Below, in pieces: positions 10,075 to 19,221 of a DNA stretch of 64,000 nt. Under the pieces are notes generated by a model. The model worked only from the letters and a program-made list of their open reading frames with translations. It had not been told where the DNA came from and searched no databases. A program made the translations under genes and the position numbers. Location of the stretch: positions 744,001-808,000 of the forward strand of contig NC_089465.1 in NCBI RefSeq assembly GCF_029203305.1, written 5' to 3'. The DNA is from Yamadazyma tenuis. Its lineage: Eukaryota; Ascomycota; Pichiomycetes; Serinales; Debaryomycetaceae. Within the stretch, counting starts at the first letter, position 1; each line of letters starts with the position of its first letter.

Positions 10075-11454
10075 ATGTTTAAGAATTTAGTCAGACTAAA
10101 TATCAGACTTAAAGTCCCTAGCTATAAGCATAGTCACATCTTTGGTGCCCATGGGTTCCATACGTCGGCGAAATTGTTCATTAATTTCGATCCCTACAAG
10201 ACTTTAGGTGTTCAAAAAGACGCCGACCAAAAGGCCATCAAGAAGGCTTACTATGATTTGGTTAAAAAACACCATCCTGATGTCAACAAAGAAACTGATG
10301 CTGAAGAGAAGTTCCACAAAATTCAAGAATCTTACGAACTTTTGAGCGATAAGGATAAACGGGCTCAATACGATACATATGGCCAAAATTTCGACAACCC
10401 TTATGGATCTGGAGGTCAAGGTGGATACTCGACCGGAAACCCATATGGCGGTAGCGGAGGAGGAAATCCTTTTGGAGGAATGGGATTTGACTTTGAAGAT
10501 TTGTTCAAGCAAGCTTTTAATGGAGGAAGAGGTGGTTCTGGTGGTGGTGGAAGAGCTTTTGTCACCGAGCACGTTGGTGATGATGTGGAGATTCTTAAAT
10601 CAATTCCTTTCAAAGACAGCGTTTTTGGTACCAAGATCAAGGTTAATTATAAGGCAGTAGATTCTTGTAACTCATGTAAGGGAAGTGGGTTAAAGACCGG
10701 TAAGGCCAAATCCACTTGTCCTACATGTCATGGATCTGGTCATGCTACCCACATCATCGGAGGATTCCAGATGTCATCCACTTGTGGGACTTGTGGGGGA
10801 GCTGGAGTTACCATCAACAAAGGAGACCAGTGTACATCATGTAAAGGACATGGTGTGGAAGAGGTTCCGAAGTCTACCGAAATCGATTTACCTCCTGGAA
10901 TCAAGGATGGTTCTCGTTTGAGAATCCCTAATATGGGAGACTCTCCAATTGTTGCCAAAGATGCTTTCACTGCCACTAAGAATGGTGATTTGATCATAAG
11001 AATTAACGTTCAAGATGACAAGCTTTTTAAGCGGGTTGGAAATAAGATTGTGACAGAACAAGATATTCTCATGACAACTGCAAGTTTAGGAGGAGAAATC
11101 GTTGTCCCCACCATTGATGGAGAGAATGTGAAGATTAAGGTCAGATCTGGAACCCAAAATGGAGTTAAGTTGAGTATCCCTGACAAAGGGTTCCCCATTA
11201 ATAGAAACGTGAAAAATAGAGATGATATGGAGGTATTGCTAAACGTTAAGAGTATCGTTCCTCAGACTCCGGTTCAAAGGGCCTTATTAGAAGCTTTGGC
11301 TGATACCATTAACGATAACAATGCCAAAAGATCTCAACAACATGAACACTTCAACGATGACTCAAAAGGCGAACAGCATGACAATGAGCATGACTCCAAA
11401 TTGCACAAGATAGGAAAAATGCTTTCCAAGTTTTTCAACTTAGAGAAGCTGTAA
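10075..11454 (+). CDS. MDJ1: Mitochondrial DnaJ/Hsp40 co-chaperone
   Basis: 459 residues. A basic presequence (1-35) is followed by a J domain (residues 38-104, HPD at 67-69), a Gly/Phe-rich linker (108-160) and four zinc-finger repeats: CNSCKGSG (198), CPTCHGSG (215), CGTCGGAG (237), CTSCKGHG (253). A C-terminal substrate-binding domain completes a type I DnaJ. Mdj1 works with the matrix Hsp70 Ssc1 in folding and protection of mitochondrial proteins. The C-terminus carries a His/Asp/Glu-rich tail (about 415-440). Three CACGTG boxes lie just upstream. Confidence 0.96.
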   Translation: MFKNLVRLNIRLKVPSYKHSHIFGAHGFHTSAKLFINFDPYKTLGVQKDADQKAIKKAYYDLVKKHHPDVNKETDAEEKFHKIQESYELLSDKDKRAQYDTYGQNFDNPYGSGGQGGYSTGNPYGGSGGGNPFGGMGFDFEDLFKQAFNGGRGGSGGGGRAFVTEHVGDDVEILKSIPFKDSVFGTKIKVNYKAVDSCNSCKGSGLKTGKAKSTCPTCHGSGHATHIIGGFQMSSTCGTCGGAGVTINKGDQCTSCKGHGVEEVPKSTEIDLPPGIKDGSRLRIPNMGDSPIVAKDAFTATKNGDLIIRINVQDDKLFKRVGNKIVTEQDILMTTASLGGEIVVPTIDGENVKIKVRSGTQNGVKLSIPDKGFPINRNVKNRDDMEVLLNVKSIVPQTPVQRALLEALADTINDNNAKRSQQHEHFNDDSKGEQHDNEHDSKLHKIGKMLSKFFNLEKL

Positions 11455-11601
11455 ATGACTTGTATATATAGGCACCCACGCTAGCACCGTCACGGTGCAT
11501 TGTAAATAAACAACGTATTATTTAATTCTGAGTAATAGCTGAGAAATCAAAAGTGAGGTTGCAAACAACTCAAGAAGGAAATACAACAATAAGTCTTGTA
11601 A

Positions 11602-11937
11602 TCAAAAGTCTATAGCGTTGTAGAAAATTTCATTGTCTTCCTCCTCATCATCCTTTACCATTTTCATGTTTTTCAAGTGTGTTTGAACCCACGCCCATTA
11701 TTTGATCATATTGAAACAACCTTCTAATTCCTTGATGGCATCCTCTAAGCTATTCACAATGTGATCCTTGATCTTTAACGAAAACAAATAGCAAACTAAA
11801 GCTAGACTTAACAAAAGTTTCCAGATATACATCCTGCTACCTATATAAGTGAAGAGGGCTCGAAGATTAAACATAATATAGCTGTTATGCTGAATATTAT
11901 GTAGGTAGCATGCCAAGATCCTTTCATTAGTGGACAT
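11602..11937 (-). pseudogene. Possible small membrane-protein gene with an internal stop
   Basis: A minus-strand frame from ATG at 11937 runs 79 codons to TAA at 11698-11700. It contains one hydrophobic segment (KLLLSLALVCYLF) followed by an amphipathic stretch (SLEDAIKELEGCF). Directly after the stop the same frame stays open for 31 more codons, WAWVQTHLKNMKMVK then DDEEEDNEIFYNAIDF, ending in TGA at 11602-11604. Composition of the tail looks coding. The whole could be one protein broken by a nonsense codon, a readthrough product, or a short true gene ending at 11698 with a chance extension. I recognise no family and found no intron signals that would remove the stop. Confidence 0.3.
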
Positions 11938-12241
11938 ATGGTGGTTACCATTTGATTGGAATGCTCGATTATAGAATCATGGTACAACTATACTGTGTTA
12001 CACAACTATACTGTGTTACTCACCGTCCTAGTATACTATCTTGAACTTTAATAAAAGTAAGCCCTAAACCAAGAATCTAACTACAAACTCTAAATTTCAA
12101 GCACTCAAACAGACTAATAGCAGCTTTATTCAGTGGGAAGAGACACAATAGGCATCAATGTCCCTTCTTTTCAACAAAGATATACGAACGTGGTTGACGG
12201 TGCTCGGCTTAAGGATTCTATTGTACATACATATTACACTT
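11938..12241. other. Spacer with an 18-bp direct duplication
   Basis: 304 bases with no gene between the doubtful small gene and the NUP2 3' end. The only structure seen is a perfect head-to-tail repeat at 11984-12019. Confidence 0.6.
11984..12019 (+). repeat. Perfect 18-bp tandem duplication
   Basis: ACAACTATACTGTGTTAC occurs at 11984-12001 and again, without a gap or mismatch, at 12002-12019. Confidence 0.95.
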
Positions 12242-14332
12242 CTAATTCTTCAACTCATTGAGTTTAGCAACCAATTGTTCTCCGTCATCTTTGGTCTTAA
12301 CCTTAATGACAAATGTATCCAATTTTTGATCACTATTAATCACAGGGAATCTTACTAACCCATCACTTATCGTTTCATATTGAAAATTTCCTTGGATACC
12401 CAGGTTAAGCAAAACCCTCAACCCACCATCAGCACGAACTAAAATTCTACTCTTCCCAGTTTCACTATTCTTCAACAATTTCAACTCTCCAACCCCTTTG
12501 GTAGTATAGGGTGGGTTCTTTTCCTTTTCAAACAACATGATTTTGGCTCTTTTGGTATACTCGACACCTTCATTCTCTTCACCAGTATTGCTTTCAACTT
12601 TCTCGGTCAATTGGACAACTGGTGTGAAGTTACCTTTTGGTTCAGATTCTTCTACCTGCTCTTCAGATGGGGTAGATTCGGTTGCATTGTCCTTGTTTTG
12701 AGGTTGGGTGCCGAATTGAAATGTCGAGGCTGAGGATCCACCAAATGAAAAAGCTGGTTTATCTGATTTTTGTTCTGTGTTACTGGATCCAAACGAAAAT
12801 GCTGGTTTACTTGCACTGGACCCAAATGAAAATGCTGGTTTATCACTGGAATCAGCGTTACTATTTCCTCCGAAGGAAAATGCGGGCTTATCAGTTGGTT
12901 GAGAATTGAACGAGAAGGCAGGTTTTTCAGCAGGTTTTGCTTCAGAAGAACCAAACGAAAAAGTTGGTTTATCTGTATTGGTACCAAATGAAAATGTAGG
13001 CTTATCAGTAGGTTTATCACCAAATGAAAAAGCTGGTTTTTCTGGCACTGGTTGGGCAGATCCTGTAGACTCAGGCTTTGAGCTGAAGGAAAAGCCAGCT
13101 TTTTCAGTAACAGAGCCTTGAGGCTCCACTGAAGCAGGTTTTGCTCCAAATGAAAAAGATGGCTTCTCAGCTGGCTTTTGATCAGCCTTAACAGCAAATG
13201 AAAAGGCAGGTTTATCGTTTGCAGGAGCGTCTGAACTCTTTGCTCCAAAAGAGAAAGCTGGTTTATCAGCCGATTGCTCAGTTGGTTGAGGAGTGTTAGC
13301 ACCAAATGAAAATGCAGGTGTATCTGGCTTCGAGCCGAAAGAGAATGCAGGTTTTTCAAACAGTTTTTCTGGAGCCTTATCATTTACAGAAGTAGATGAA
13401 CCAAAAGAGAAGGCTGGAGTATTGGCTGTCTCGTTGGTTACAGTAGGGGTGGAACCAAAAGAAAAGGCAGGTTTTGGAGCTGGCTTTTCTGCCGTGGTGC
13501 CAGTCGAACCAAAAGAAAAAGCTGGCTTATCAACTGGTTTTTCTGCAGTAGTAGATGCAGAGCCAAATGAAAAGGCAGGTTTCTCAGTAGTAGGAGCTGT
13601 AGAACCTGAAGAAAAGGTTGACTTCTCTTTTGACTCTTCAGGCTTATTGAACTTGAACACATTGTCTTTGATTGTCTTGTTGAAGGTGAACACGGGTCCC
13701 TTTATTTCCACTTCAGATTCAGAGTCAGAGTCATCTTTGGGTTGTTCCTTCTTAGGGCCAAACGAAAATGGCGAGTTCTTAATTTGTGGTTTAACACTCA
13801 ACTCGAACTTTGGTCCAGTCAATTGAATATCTTCTTTTTCGCTTTCTGATTCTGTAGAAGACTCGTTCACTGTAATAGGAGCTTCGGCCAGAGATGGGGC
13901 CGGGGTTTGACCAGACTTGGTGACCGAACCCAGCACAGAATTAGTATCTATCTCGTTTCTCTGGATCTTACCATAAAACTCAATGTATTTTTCGAATACA
14001 GGTGTGAAATTAGCCACTTGATTTGGTTTATTCAAACCCACCAAGTAGTCAATAACCTTGTCGTTCAACGCCTTGATTAACTCATTCTTGTTGTTTGAGC
14101 CGTTCTTGTTTACCGCAATGGAATTTAACTGCGGTGGAGGGTTGATCGTAAATGGAGAAGATGCTGACTTCGAGGGCCCTCTCCCATCGCTTCTGCCTCT
14201 TGGTTTGATTATCTTTCTTGTTTTCAATACATCAGCAGATGCTCTCTTGAAAGGTGCAAATGATACGGATGCACTTTCTTCTGAAAGGTCATCGTCCTTT
14301 GCGATTTGAGAGTTTGCTGACCGTTTAGACAT
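12242..14332 (-). CDS. NUP2: FxFG nucleoporin with Ran-binding domain
   Basis: 696 residues from MSKRSANSQIAKDDD. The frame opens eight codons earlier, but this Met matches the usual Nup2 N-terminus. Order of parts: a basic N-terminal importin-alpha-binding region, a central segment with about 16 FSFG motifs (plus degenerate FSFA, FSFS, FSFN and FQFG copies), and a C-terminal Ran-binding domain over the last ~130 residues (KIMLFEKEKNPPYTTKGVGE, then RILVRADGG). Nup2 is a mobile nuclear-basket nucleoporin that helps recycle importin-alpha and binds Ran-GTP. The repeats open long frames in other phases, which are not genes. Divergent from RPS25. Confidence 0.93.
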   Translation of the reverse strand: MSKRSANSQIAKDDDLSEESASVSFAPFKRASADVLKTRKIIKPRGRSDGRGPSKSASSPFTINPPPQLNSIAVNKNGSNNKNELIKALNDKVIDYLVGLNKPNQVANFTPVFEKYIEFYGKIQRNEIDTNSVLGSVTKSGQTPAPSLAEAPITVNESSTESESEKEDIQLTGPKFELSVKPQIKNSPFSFGPKKEQPKDDSDSESEVEIKGPVFTFNKTIKDNVFKFNKPEESKEKSTFSSGSTAPTTEKPAFSFGSASTTAEKPVDKPAFSFGSTGTTAEKPAPKPAFSFGSTPTVTNETANTPAFSFGSSTSVNDKAPEKLFEKPAFSFGSKPDTPAFSFGANTPQPTEQSADKPAFSFGAKSSDAPANDKPAFSFAVKADQKPAEKPSFSFGAKPASVEPQGSVTEKAGFSFSSKPESTGSAQPVPEKPAFSFGDKPTDKPTFSFGTNTDKPTFSFGSSEAKPAEKPAFSFNSQPTDKPAFSFGGNSNADSSDKPAFSFGSSASKPAFSFGSSNTEQKSDKPAFSFGGSSASTFQFGTQPQNKDNATESTPSEEQVEESEPKGNFTPVVQLTEKVESNTGEENEGVEYTKRAKIMLFEKEKNPPYTTKGVGELKLLKNSETGKSRILVRADGGLRVLLNLGIQGNFQYETISDGLVRFPVINSDQKLDTFVIKVKTKDDGEQLVAKLNELKN

Positions 14333-14605
14333 GGTTGGACTTTGGAGCCCAACCACATTTGCTAGTCGCGCATTGAAGTGGGCCTGGACATTATAGGGCT
14401 CAGCCCTGAATAATACTTCAAACTGATGATGCCGTGTTCACAGTCACAGGGCCACCAGTGCACTAATAATTTCCTGCACATATACCATCCTTTACATTTT
14501 TGGTGCGTCCACACACCAACACTCCTCTCGCAATCCACTGCGATCCTACAACAGCGAAAAGTTTTTCTCATAGGATTATATTATAGGACATAGAAGTTAT
14601 TCAAA

Positions 14606-14906
14606 GTATGTAATGAATGCCCAATATGACTAGAGATTTTGAAGTGCAAGTAAGGTGAATATAGACAGTTAGATCGATTCTGATTCCATCTGTGAACCTG
14701 GTTGATTATCCATATCCACATCTATGGTGTAAAAATTTTCAGACCCAACAAGCATAGTTACAGATACAGTGAATCATCACCCCATAAACAAACTCCCCGT
14801 ATATTACTAGATACCAACACTCACATTCACCTCACTCATTTCGAAAACCGACCCAGTCATAGGAATCATACCCATTTCCTACCAACGTATACTAACATTC
14901 ATTTAG
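14606..14906 (+). other. Predicted 5' UTR intron of RPS25
   Basis: GTATGT at 14606-14611 is a consensus yeast donor, TACTAAC at 14890-14896 a consensus branch point, and TTTAG ends at 14906, immediately before the RPS25 ATG at 14907. No ATG lies in the short stretch just before the donor, so the first exon appears noncoding. Length is 301 bases. I saw no clear C/D-box snoRNA inside. Not proven without cDNA. Confidence 0.7.
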
Positions 14907-15224
14907 ATGGCTCCAAAAGTTCAACAAACCAAAGCAGCTAAAGCCGCTGCTGCCTTAGCCGGTGGTAAGAAAGGTAAGAAAAAGTGGAGCAAGGGTAAAG
15001 TTAAGGACAAGGCTCAGCACATTGTCATCTTGGACCAGGAAAAATACGACAAGATCATCAAGGATGTCCCAACTTACAAGTTCATTTCCGTTTCCGTTTT
15101 GGTCGACAGATTGAAGATTGGTGGTTCTATTGCCAGAGTTGCCATCAGACAATTGGAAAGCGAAGGTGTTATCCGTCCAGTTTCCAAGCACTCTAAACAA
15201 TCCATCTATGTTAGAGCTGAATAA
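14907..15224 (+). CDS. RPS25: 40S ribosomal protein eS25
   Basis: 105 residues, the usual length. A Lys/Ala-rich N-terminal tail ([17 protein letters not shown]) is followed by the winged-helix domain ([20 protein letters not shown]). eS25 sits in the head of the small subunit near the E site. Codon use is highly biased. The start codon abuts a predicted 3' splice site, so the mRNA leader is probably spliced. About 270 bases upstream of the donor are shared with the divergent NUP2 gene. Confidence 0.96.
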   Translation: MAPKVQQTKAAKAAAALAGGKKGKKKWSKGKVKDKAQHIVILDQEKYDKIIKDVPTYKFISVSVLVDRLKIGGSIARVAIRQLESEGVIRPVSKHSKQSIYVRAE

Positions 15225-15389
15225 ATCTGTACATCATATTTAATATATACGACCTGTAAAGCTAGAAGCTATCGTGTCATTTTGTGTAGGTGTTCTCTTG
15301 AAACCATTATTTGGTTGGTCGGGGATGGCTTTTGCGGATTTCATTGAATTAGCAACATATGAGCGAGTTGGTTAAATTGAAAATTCGCT

Positions 15390-15962
15390 ATGAGGAATCT
15401 AACTTCTATACGACATTGCATACAGTACTTTCCCACTAGTTTCTATACACCTGCTGCTATTCGCTCTCTTGAGATATCCACAAGAGCCAGATTCCTTAGC
15501 TATAGATACACAAAGCGTCTTGACTGTGCTCCCCAGCAGATTTATGATATAGTCCTAGATGTCAAGGATTACAAGCATTTTGTACCATACGTAATAGAGT
15601 CAGGCCATGACTATCAATATCCAGATCCAAAGGTCTCCAAGGGTCATGGTACGGGATATTACACCTTAAAATTCCAAACGTTTACCGAAAAAGTTGAATG
15701 CCAATTGGACTTCACGCCTAGTACCATCATCAGCAAATGTCATACGGGGCAGTTCAATTATTTACAATGTACGTGGACCTTTGAATCAGTGAAAAATAAG
15801 TTCACCAAAAAGCTAGAGTGCAATGTTACCATGGACTTGAACTACGAATTCAAGAGCTTTATTTATAACCAATTAAGCCAGCTTTTCACCAATGAGGTTA
15901 GCCGATTGGTAGTGATAAGCTTTGAAAGGAGACTCAAACAGTTGAATAGAAAACGATTGTAA
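15390..15962 (+). CDS. COQ10: Coenzyme Q-binding protein, mitochondrial
   Basis: 190 residues. After a basic presequence of about 40 residues comes a START/polyketide-cyclase-like domain: LDCAPQQIYDIVLDVKDYKHFVPYV, CTWTFE and the closing helix VSRLVVISFERRLKQL. Coq10 binds ubiquinone and supports its use in respiration. The length matches the family. Tail to tail with the PH-domain gene (133-base gap). Confidence 0.9.
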   Translation: MRNLTSIRHCIQYFPTSFYTPAAIRSLEISTRARFLSYRYTKRLDCAPQQIYDIVLDVKDYKHFVPYVIESGHDYQYPDPKVSKGHGTGYYTLKFQTFTEKVECQLDFTPSTIISKCHTGQFNYLQCTWTFESVKNKFTKKLECNVTMDLNYEFKSFIYNQLSQLFTNEVSRLVVISFERRLKQLNRKRL

Positions 15963-16095
15963 ATATACATATAAGTTAGTCTGTTATAAATAGATAATAA
16001 ATATTTTCTAGATATCTTATAGTTACCAATTAGCTCATTCACCCAAAGTGAATGTTAGTATAATAATGCATGATGTTTCGTTATGTGTGGATGTG

Positions 16096-17847
16096 TTATA
16101 ATTGGCGAGGTATTAATCCATGAGTCCCAACGATAAACTCTTTAACGTAATGGTTGGGCACTTTGCCAAGATTTACATCGTTCCTCTTGAAGCTTTGAAC
16201 GCTTAGGGAGTTGAGAGAACCGTTGAATGATGTCAAGTTAACCATACTGAAAGAAGTAGGCTTGACTAAATTTTTGGATACCCAGGTATCATCAAAGTTC
16301 AAAGGCTTGATACACCTCAAGCTGTTCTTATAGTACTTTCGAATAGTTTGATTCTCAGGATTAGGAGACCACCTCTTTTCCTCAGACTTTGACTTGGAGA
16401 CTCTAGGTTTCATGGCTCTGGGTCTTTCAAGTTCAGAGTCATCATTATCATTGTCAAAGTCATCATCGTAGTCGGAGTTGTAGTCACTTAAGTCATCGTC
16501 ATTATCATTGTCTTCTATTCCTGAAGGTTCAATACTTGAAGGTTCGATTGATGTCAAATCCAGTTGAGGAACCGAACTTAAAGTGTTCATTGAAAGCACC
16601 GAATTAGAATTGGAATTGGCCAAGATTGACGATGCAGAAGAATTGACGGTCAGAGTGCTAAGGTTCACAGACAGGTCTCTTCTCAAACGAAGCTTTAAAC
16701 GCGACATTTTGTTGATCAAGTTGGTGGGTTCTGAGTGAGACCTGGATCTATTGTAAGTGGATGCGACACTGTCGTAGTTCACAAACAAAGGTTCTGAAAG
16801 TCCATCAGCTCTTCTTCTTCTCCGTCTTGGAACCGTTCTATACTTGGGGAGTTCTCTATCAATAAGATCAAGAGCCAAATCCTTACCGATGTTCAAGGCC
16901 AAGTTCCAGTCTATTAAGTCTTTTGTGTTTTGGAATGCCAATAAAATCTGTTCGCTTTCAATTCTGACCCTCAAGACGTTGGTTTTTTTTTTATAATCGG
17001 ATGCCAATCCAATCCGACAGTGCTGTAAAGAATAAGACCTGACCAATTTCTTCACAGCCTTCATCCGCTTACAGTAGTTGAAGAATTCATAGTCGTATCT
17101 GTTGGATAAGGTCGAGTTTAATGCGTAGAAATCATCATCCTGAGAAACTTTTACTGGAGGATGACTGCCATAATCATCAATCTTCATCGAACAGTCATCA
17201 AACACCTGGAATCCCAACATGTGGGACTCGAGGTTACTGGGAACCGAATAAAGGTTTAACTGGGTGGAGTTTAATTCGATGATATAGTTTTTCCAGGACC
17301 GGCTGGTAGACGCCTCATACGGACTAATCCACTCAACCTTCCGAGAAATGGGTCCAATTTTGTAGATAGAAGGGGTGTACTCGGGCAAGCCGTTATGTAG
17401 TCCATGAGGGACATCCTCGTGGTGGAAGATGGGGAACTTTGGACAGCCACCTGGAGGTAACGAATTATACTCAGGCGGCAGCACCGGATTAGGCTCGATT
17501 AGTAGCAAGTAGTCGTCTTGTGGAGTGGACATGACTTGGGTAATCTTGCCACCACTATCCGTGGTTCTGGCGTCACTCTCCGGTGTCACTAGCACATGTG
17601 TGGTGGTCTTGGCTGGTGATGGCGGGCAACTTGTGTTGGAGCTTGAGACACTCAAAGCATTTTCCAAGGATAAGTTGGAATGGGACGATTCGGATAAGTC
17701 AGAACGAGACCGAGAACGGGACTGCGATATTGACAGCACGGGGGTGGTGGGGATAGCCGTTTCTGACAAGGCCCGTTTATAGGCGTTTAACTTCATGGTT
17801 TTATTAGGAACTTTGACCGGATATGCTTTTAGGTGAGCGCCAGACAT
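16096..17847 (-). CDS. PH-domain protein of the YHR131C/YNL144C family
   Basis: 583 residues. A Ser-rich N-terminal half precedes LPEYTPSIYKIGPISRKVEW, then a PH-like domain (about residues 190-335) containing RSWKNYIIELNSTQLNLYSV. This order matches the fungal YHR131C/YNL144C proteins, whose role is not established. The C-terminal part is low-complexity, with a Ser/Asn run (about 405-425) and an acidic Asp/Asn run (about 455-480). A Met at residue 18 is an alternative start. The 776 bases upstream hold no gene. Confidence 0.75.
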   Translation of the reverse strand: MSGAHLKAYPVKVPNKTMKLNAYKRALSETAIPTTPVLSISQSRSRSRSDLSESSHSNLSLENALSVSSSNTSCPPSPAKTTTHVLVTPESDARTTDSGGKITQVMSTPQDDYLLLIEPNPVLPPEYNSLPPGGCPKFPIFHHEDVPHGLHNGLPEYTPSIYKIGPISRKVEWISPYEASTSRSWKNYIIELNSTQLNLYSVPSNLESHMLGFQVFDDCSMKIDDYGSHPPVKVSQDDDFYALNSTLSNRYDYEFFNYCKRMKAVKKLVRSYSLQHCRIGLASDYKKKTNVLRVRIESEQILLAFQNTKDLIDWNLALNIGKDLALDLIDRELPKYRTVPRRRRRRADGLSEPLFVNYDSVASTYNRSRSHSEPTNLINKMSRLKLRLRRDLSVNLSTLTVNSSASSILANSNSNSVLSMNTLSSVPQLDLTSIEPSSIEPSGIEDNDNDDDLSDYNSDYDDDFDNDNDDSELERPRAMKPRVSKSKSEEKRWSPNPENQTIRKYYKNSLRCIKPLNFDDTWVSKNLVKPTSFSMVNLTSFNGSLNSLSVQSFKRNDVNLGKVPNHYVKEFIVGTHGLIPRQL

Positions 17848-18623
17848 TGTGAAAGTTGTATCAACAAGTGAGTAGTTATAAGATCAAACACACCCGAACC
17901 AGTGCTTATAAGAAGTCACGGATGGAAGTTGCGGCAAGCGGATAACCAGATCGAAATCACTCAAAATGCCTGTCAAGTTATGGGAACGAAAAATGAGCAG
18001 GTGAAACAACGGCAGACTCGGATGGATCAGTGACCGAATAACTGTATTGAAGATGTAGGATTTCAGGAATAATTTCTAACCTCTATATTCCAACTTTCAA
18101 AGATACCTATTTGTGAATTACAAAAAAAGTATGTATAAATGGCAACTGGTGCTTTATCTCTCCTCTTATCAAATCACAGGACGGAACGATCGTCGCACGC
18201 CGGAACAAAAAGGTTCCTGCTCTATGCGTTTCTTTTTTTTACCCCTAATTGCAAGAACTAATTGTTATACTGGTGCACGATCAATCATACGAGCGAGGGC
18301 AGGAACTGTAGCCAAATAGGGGGAGAGATTGAAGTGGTTACAAGTGTTGTCTAATAGCTGGTTCCCACTTTTTATGATTAGTCTAATTTCCACTTGATAC
18401 TGTGGCGTGGCTCACAAACCGGTTGGAGAGAGCTGTACGATGCGTTTATTTATTTATACCGTGGGCCCTAGTCAAAATCGTGAAGTGAAATAGTGAGTTT
18501 GTTTTTTGCAATCTGCTTGCTTGCTGCTGCAACTATGTGATAATGCTTTAACAAAATGGGAGATTCGATGACCTCGTCTTAAGCTTCGTATGAGCACGGT
18601 GGCGGCTCTGAGTCCACCTTCCC
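17848..18623. other. Gene-free spacer upstream of the PH-domain gene
   Basis: 776 bases between the PH-domain gene start and the ALB1 stop. The 68-codon plus-strand ORF at 18113-18319 looks accidental. No tRNA fold or repeat was seen. Confidence 0.6.
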
Positions 18624-19142
18624 TCAAACATCGTTCTCTTCTAAAAGAGCAAACATATTGGATCTTGGGTTTGGCGTTGCTTTGGTTTCATCCGCAATGT
18701 TAACACCACTGCCTTCAAAAAACTGTTTGACATACTCGTCTTCTTCTTCTTGCTGGTTCACACTCTTCAGTGTGCTTGTATTTTCTGTCACATTACTAGA
18801 TCTTCTGATATCGTCATTGATCTTGTCCCATCCACTCTTTCTATTCGTCTTGATGAAGTTATAACGGGCAACACTGTTTTGGATCTTGGCACTTAAAATC
18901 CCGTTCATATTCAGCGTCCGGGCACGAGAACCGGCAACATTCTTTGCTACCTTGTTCTTCTTATTCCTCTTACTCTCAAGCTTTTTGGCTAGTAAGTTTT
19001 CTGATAGAATCGAATTTCTGATAATAGATTTCTTAACTTCGGATTCTTGTTTGGCTACTTTTTGAAGCTCTTTAGCTTCATGTGATTCGGCCTCTCCTCT
19101 TCGGGCAGCACGAGAGTGTTTGGAAATGCTTTTCTTCCCCAT
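18624..19142 (-). CDS. ALB1: Ribosome biogenesis protein, probable Alb1
   Basis: 172 residues from MGKKSISKHSRAARRGE. A 40-codon upstream extension in the same frame would overlap the TFB1 stop and is rejected. Features resembling the fungal Alb1 family are the N-terminal SKHSRAARR, a very basic centre (ESKRNKKNKVAKN) and SGWDKIND. Alb1 accompanies Arx1 on pre-60S particles and shuttles between nucleus and cytoplasm. A PAC box (GCGATGAG) 30-37 bases before the start codon fits a ribosome-biogenesis gene. The family call rests on short motifs, so confidence is moderate. Confidence 0.62.
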   Translation of the reverse strand: MGKKSISKHSRAARRGEAESHEAKELQKVAKQESEVKKSIIRNSILSENLLAKKLESKRNKKNKVAKNVAGSRARTLNMNGILSAKIQNSVARYNFIKTNRKSGWDKINDDIRRSSNVTENTSTLKSVNQQEEEDEYVKQFFEGSGVNIADETKATPNPRSNMFALLEENDV

Positions 19143-19171
19143 GGTTTTAGAAGTGGAATGAAAAATAAGAT

Positions 19172-19179
19172 GCGATGAG
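19172..19179 (+). promoter_or_regulatory. PAC box before ALB1
   Basis: GCGATGAG, the canonical ribosome-biogenesis promoter element, lies in the 79-base gap between the TFB1 stop codon and the ALB1 start. An A-rich stretch (GAAAAATAA) is adjacent. Confidence 0.6.
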
Positions 19180-19221
19180 TTTAAAATAATCGCACCGATG
19201 CGCGAGCCTGAGCCAAATCCA

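Noticed and set aside
12652..13383. Long ORFs in other frames across the NUP2 repeats (up to 243 codons)
   Set aside because: They are shifted or antisense readings of the FSFG repeat DNA; composition is biased and no family is seen, while NUP2 itself is certain.
16052..16058. TACTAAC on the minus strand just after the PH-domain gene
   Set aside because: No acceptor at short distance and no donor near the gene's end; considered chance.
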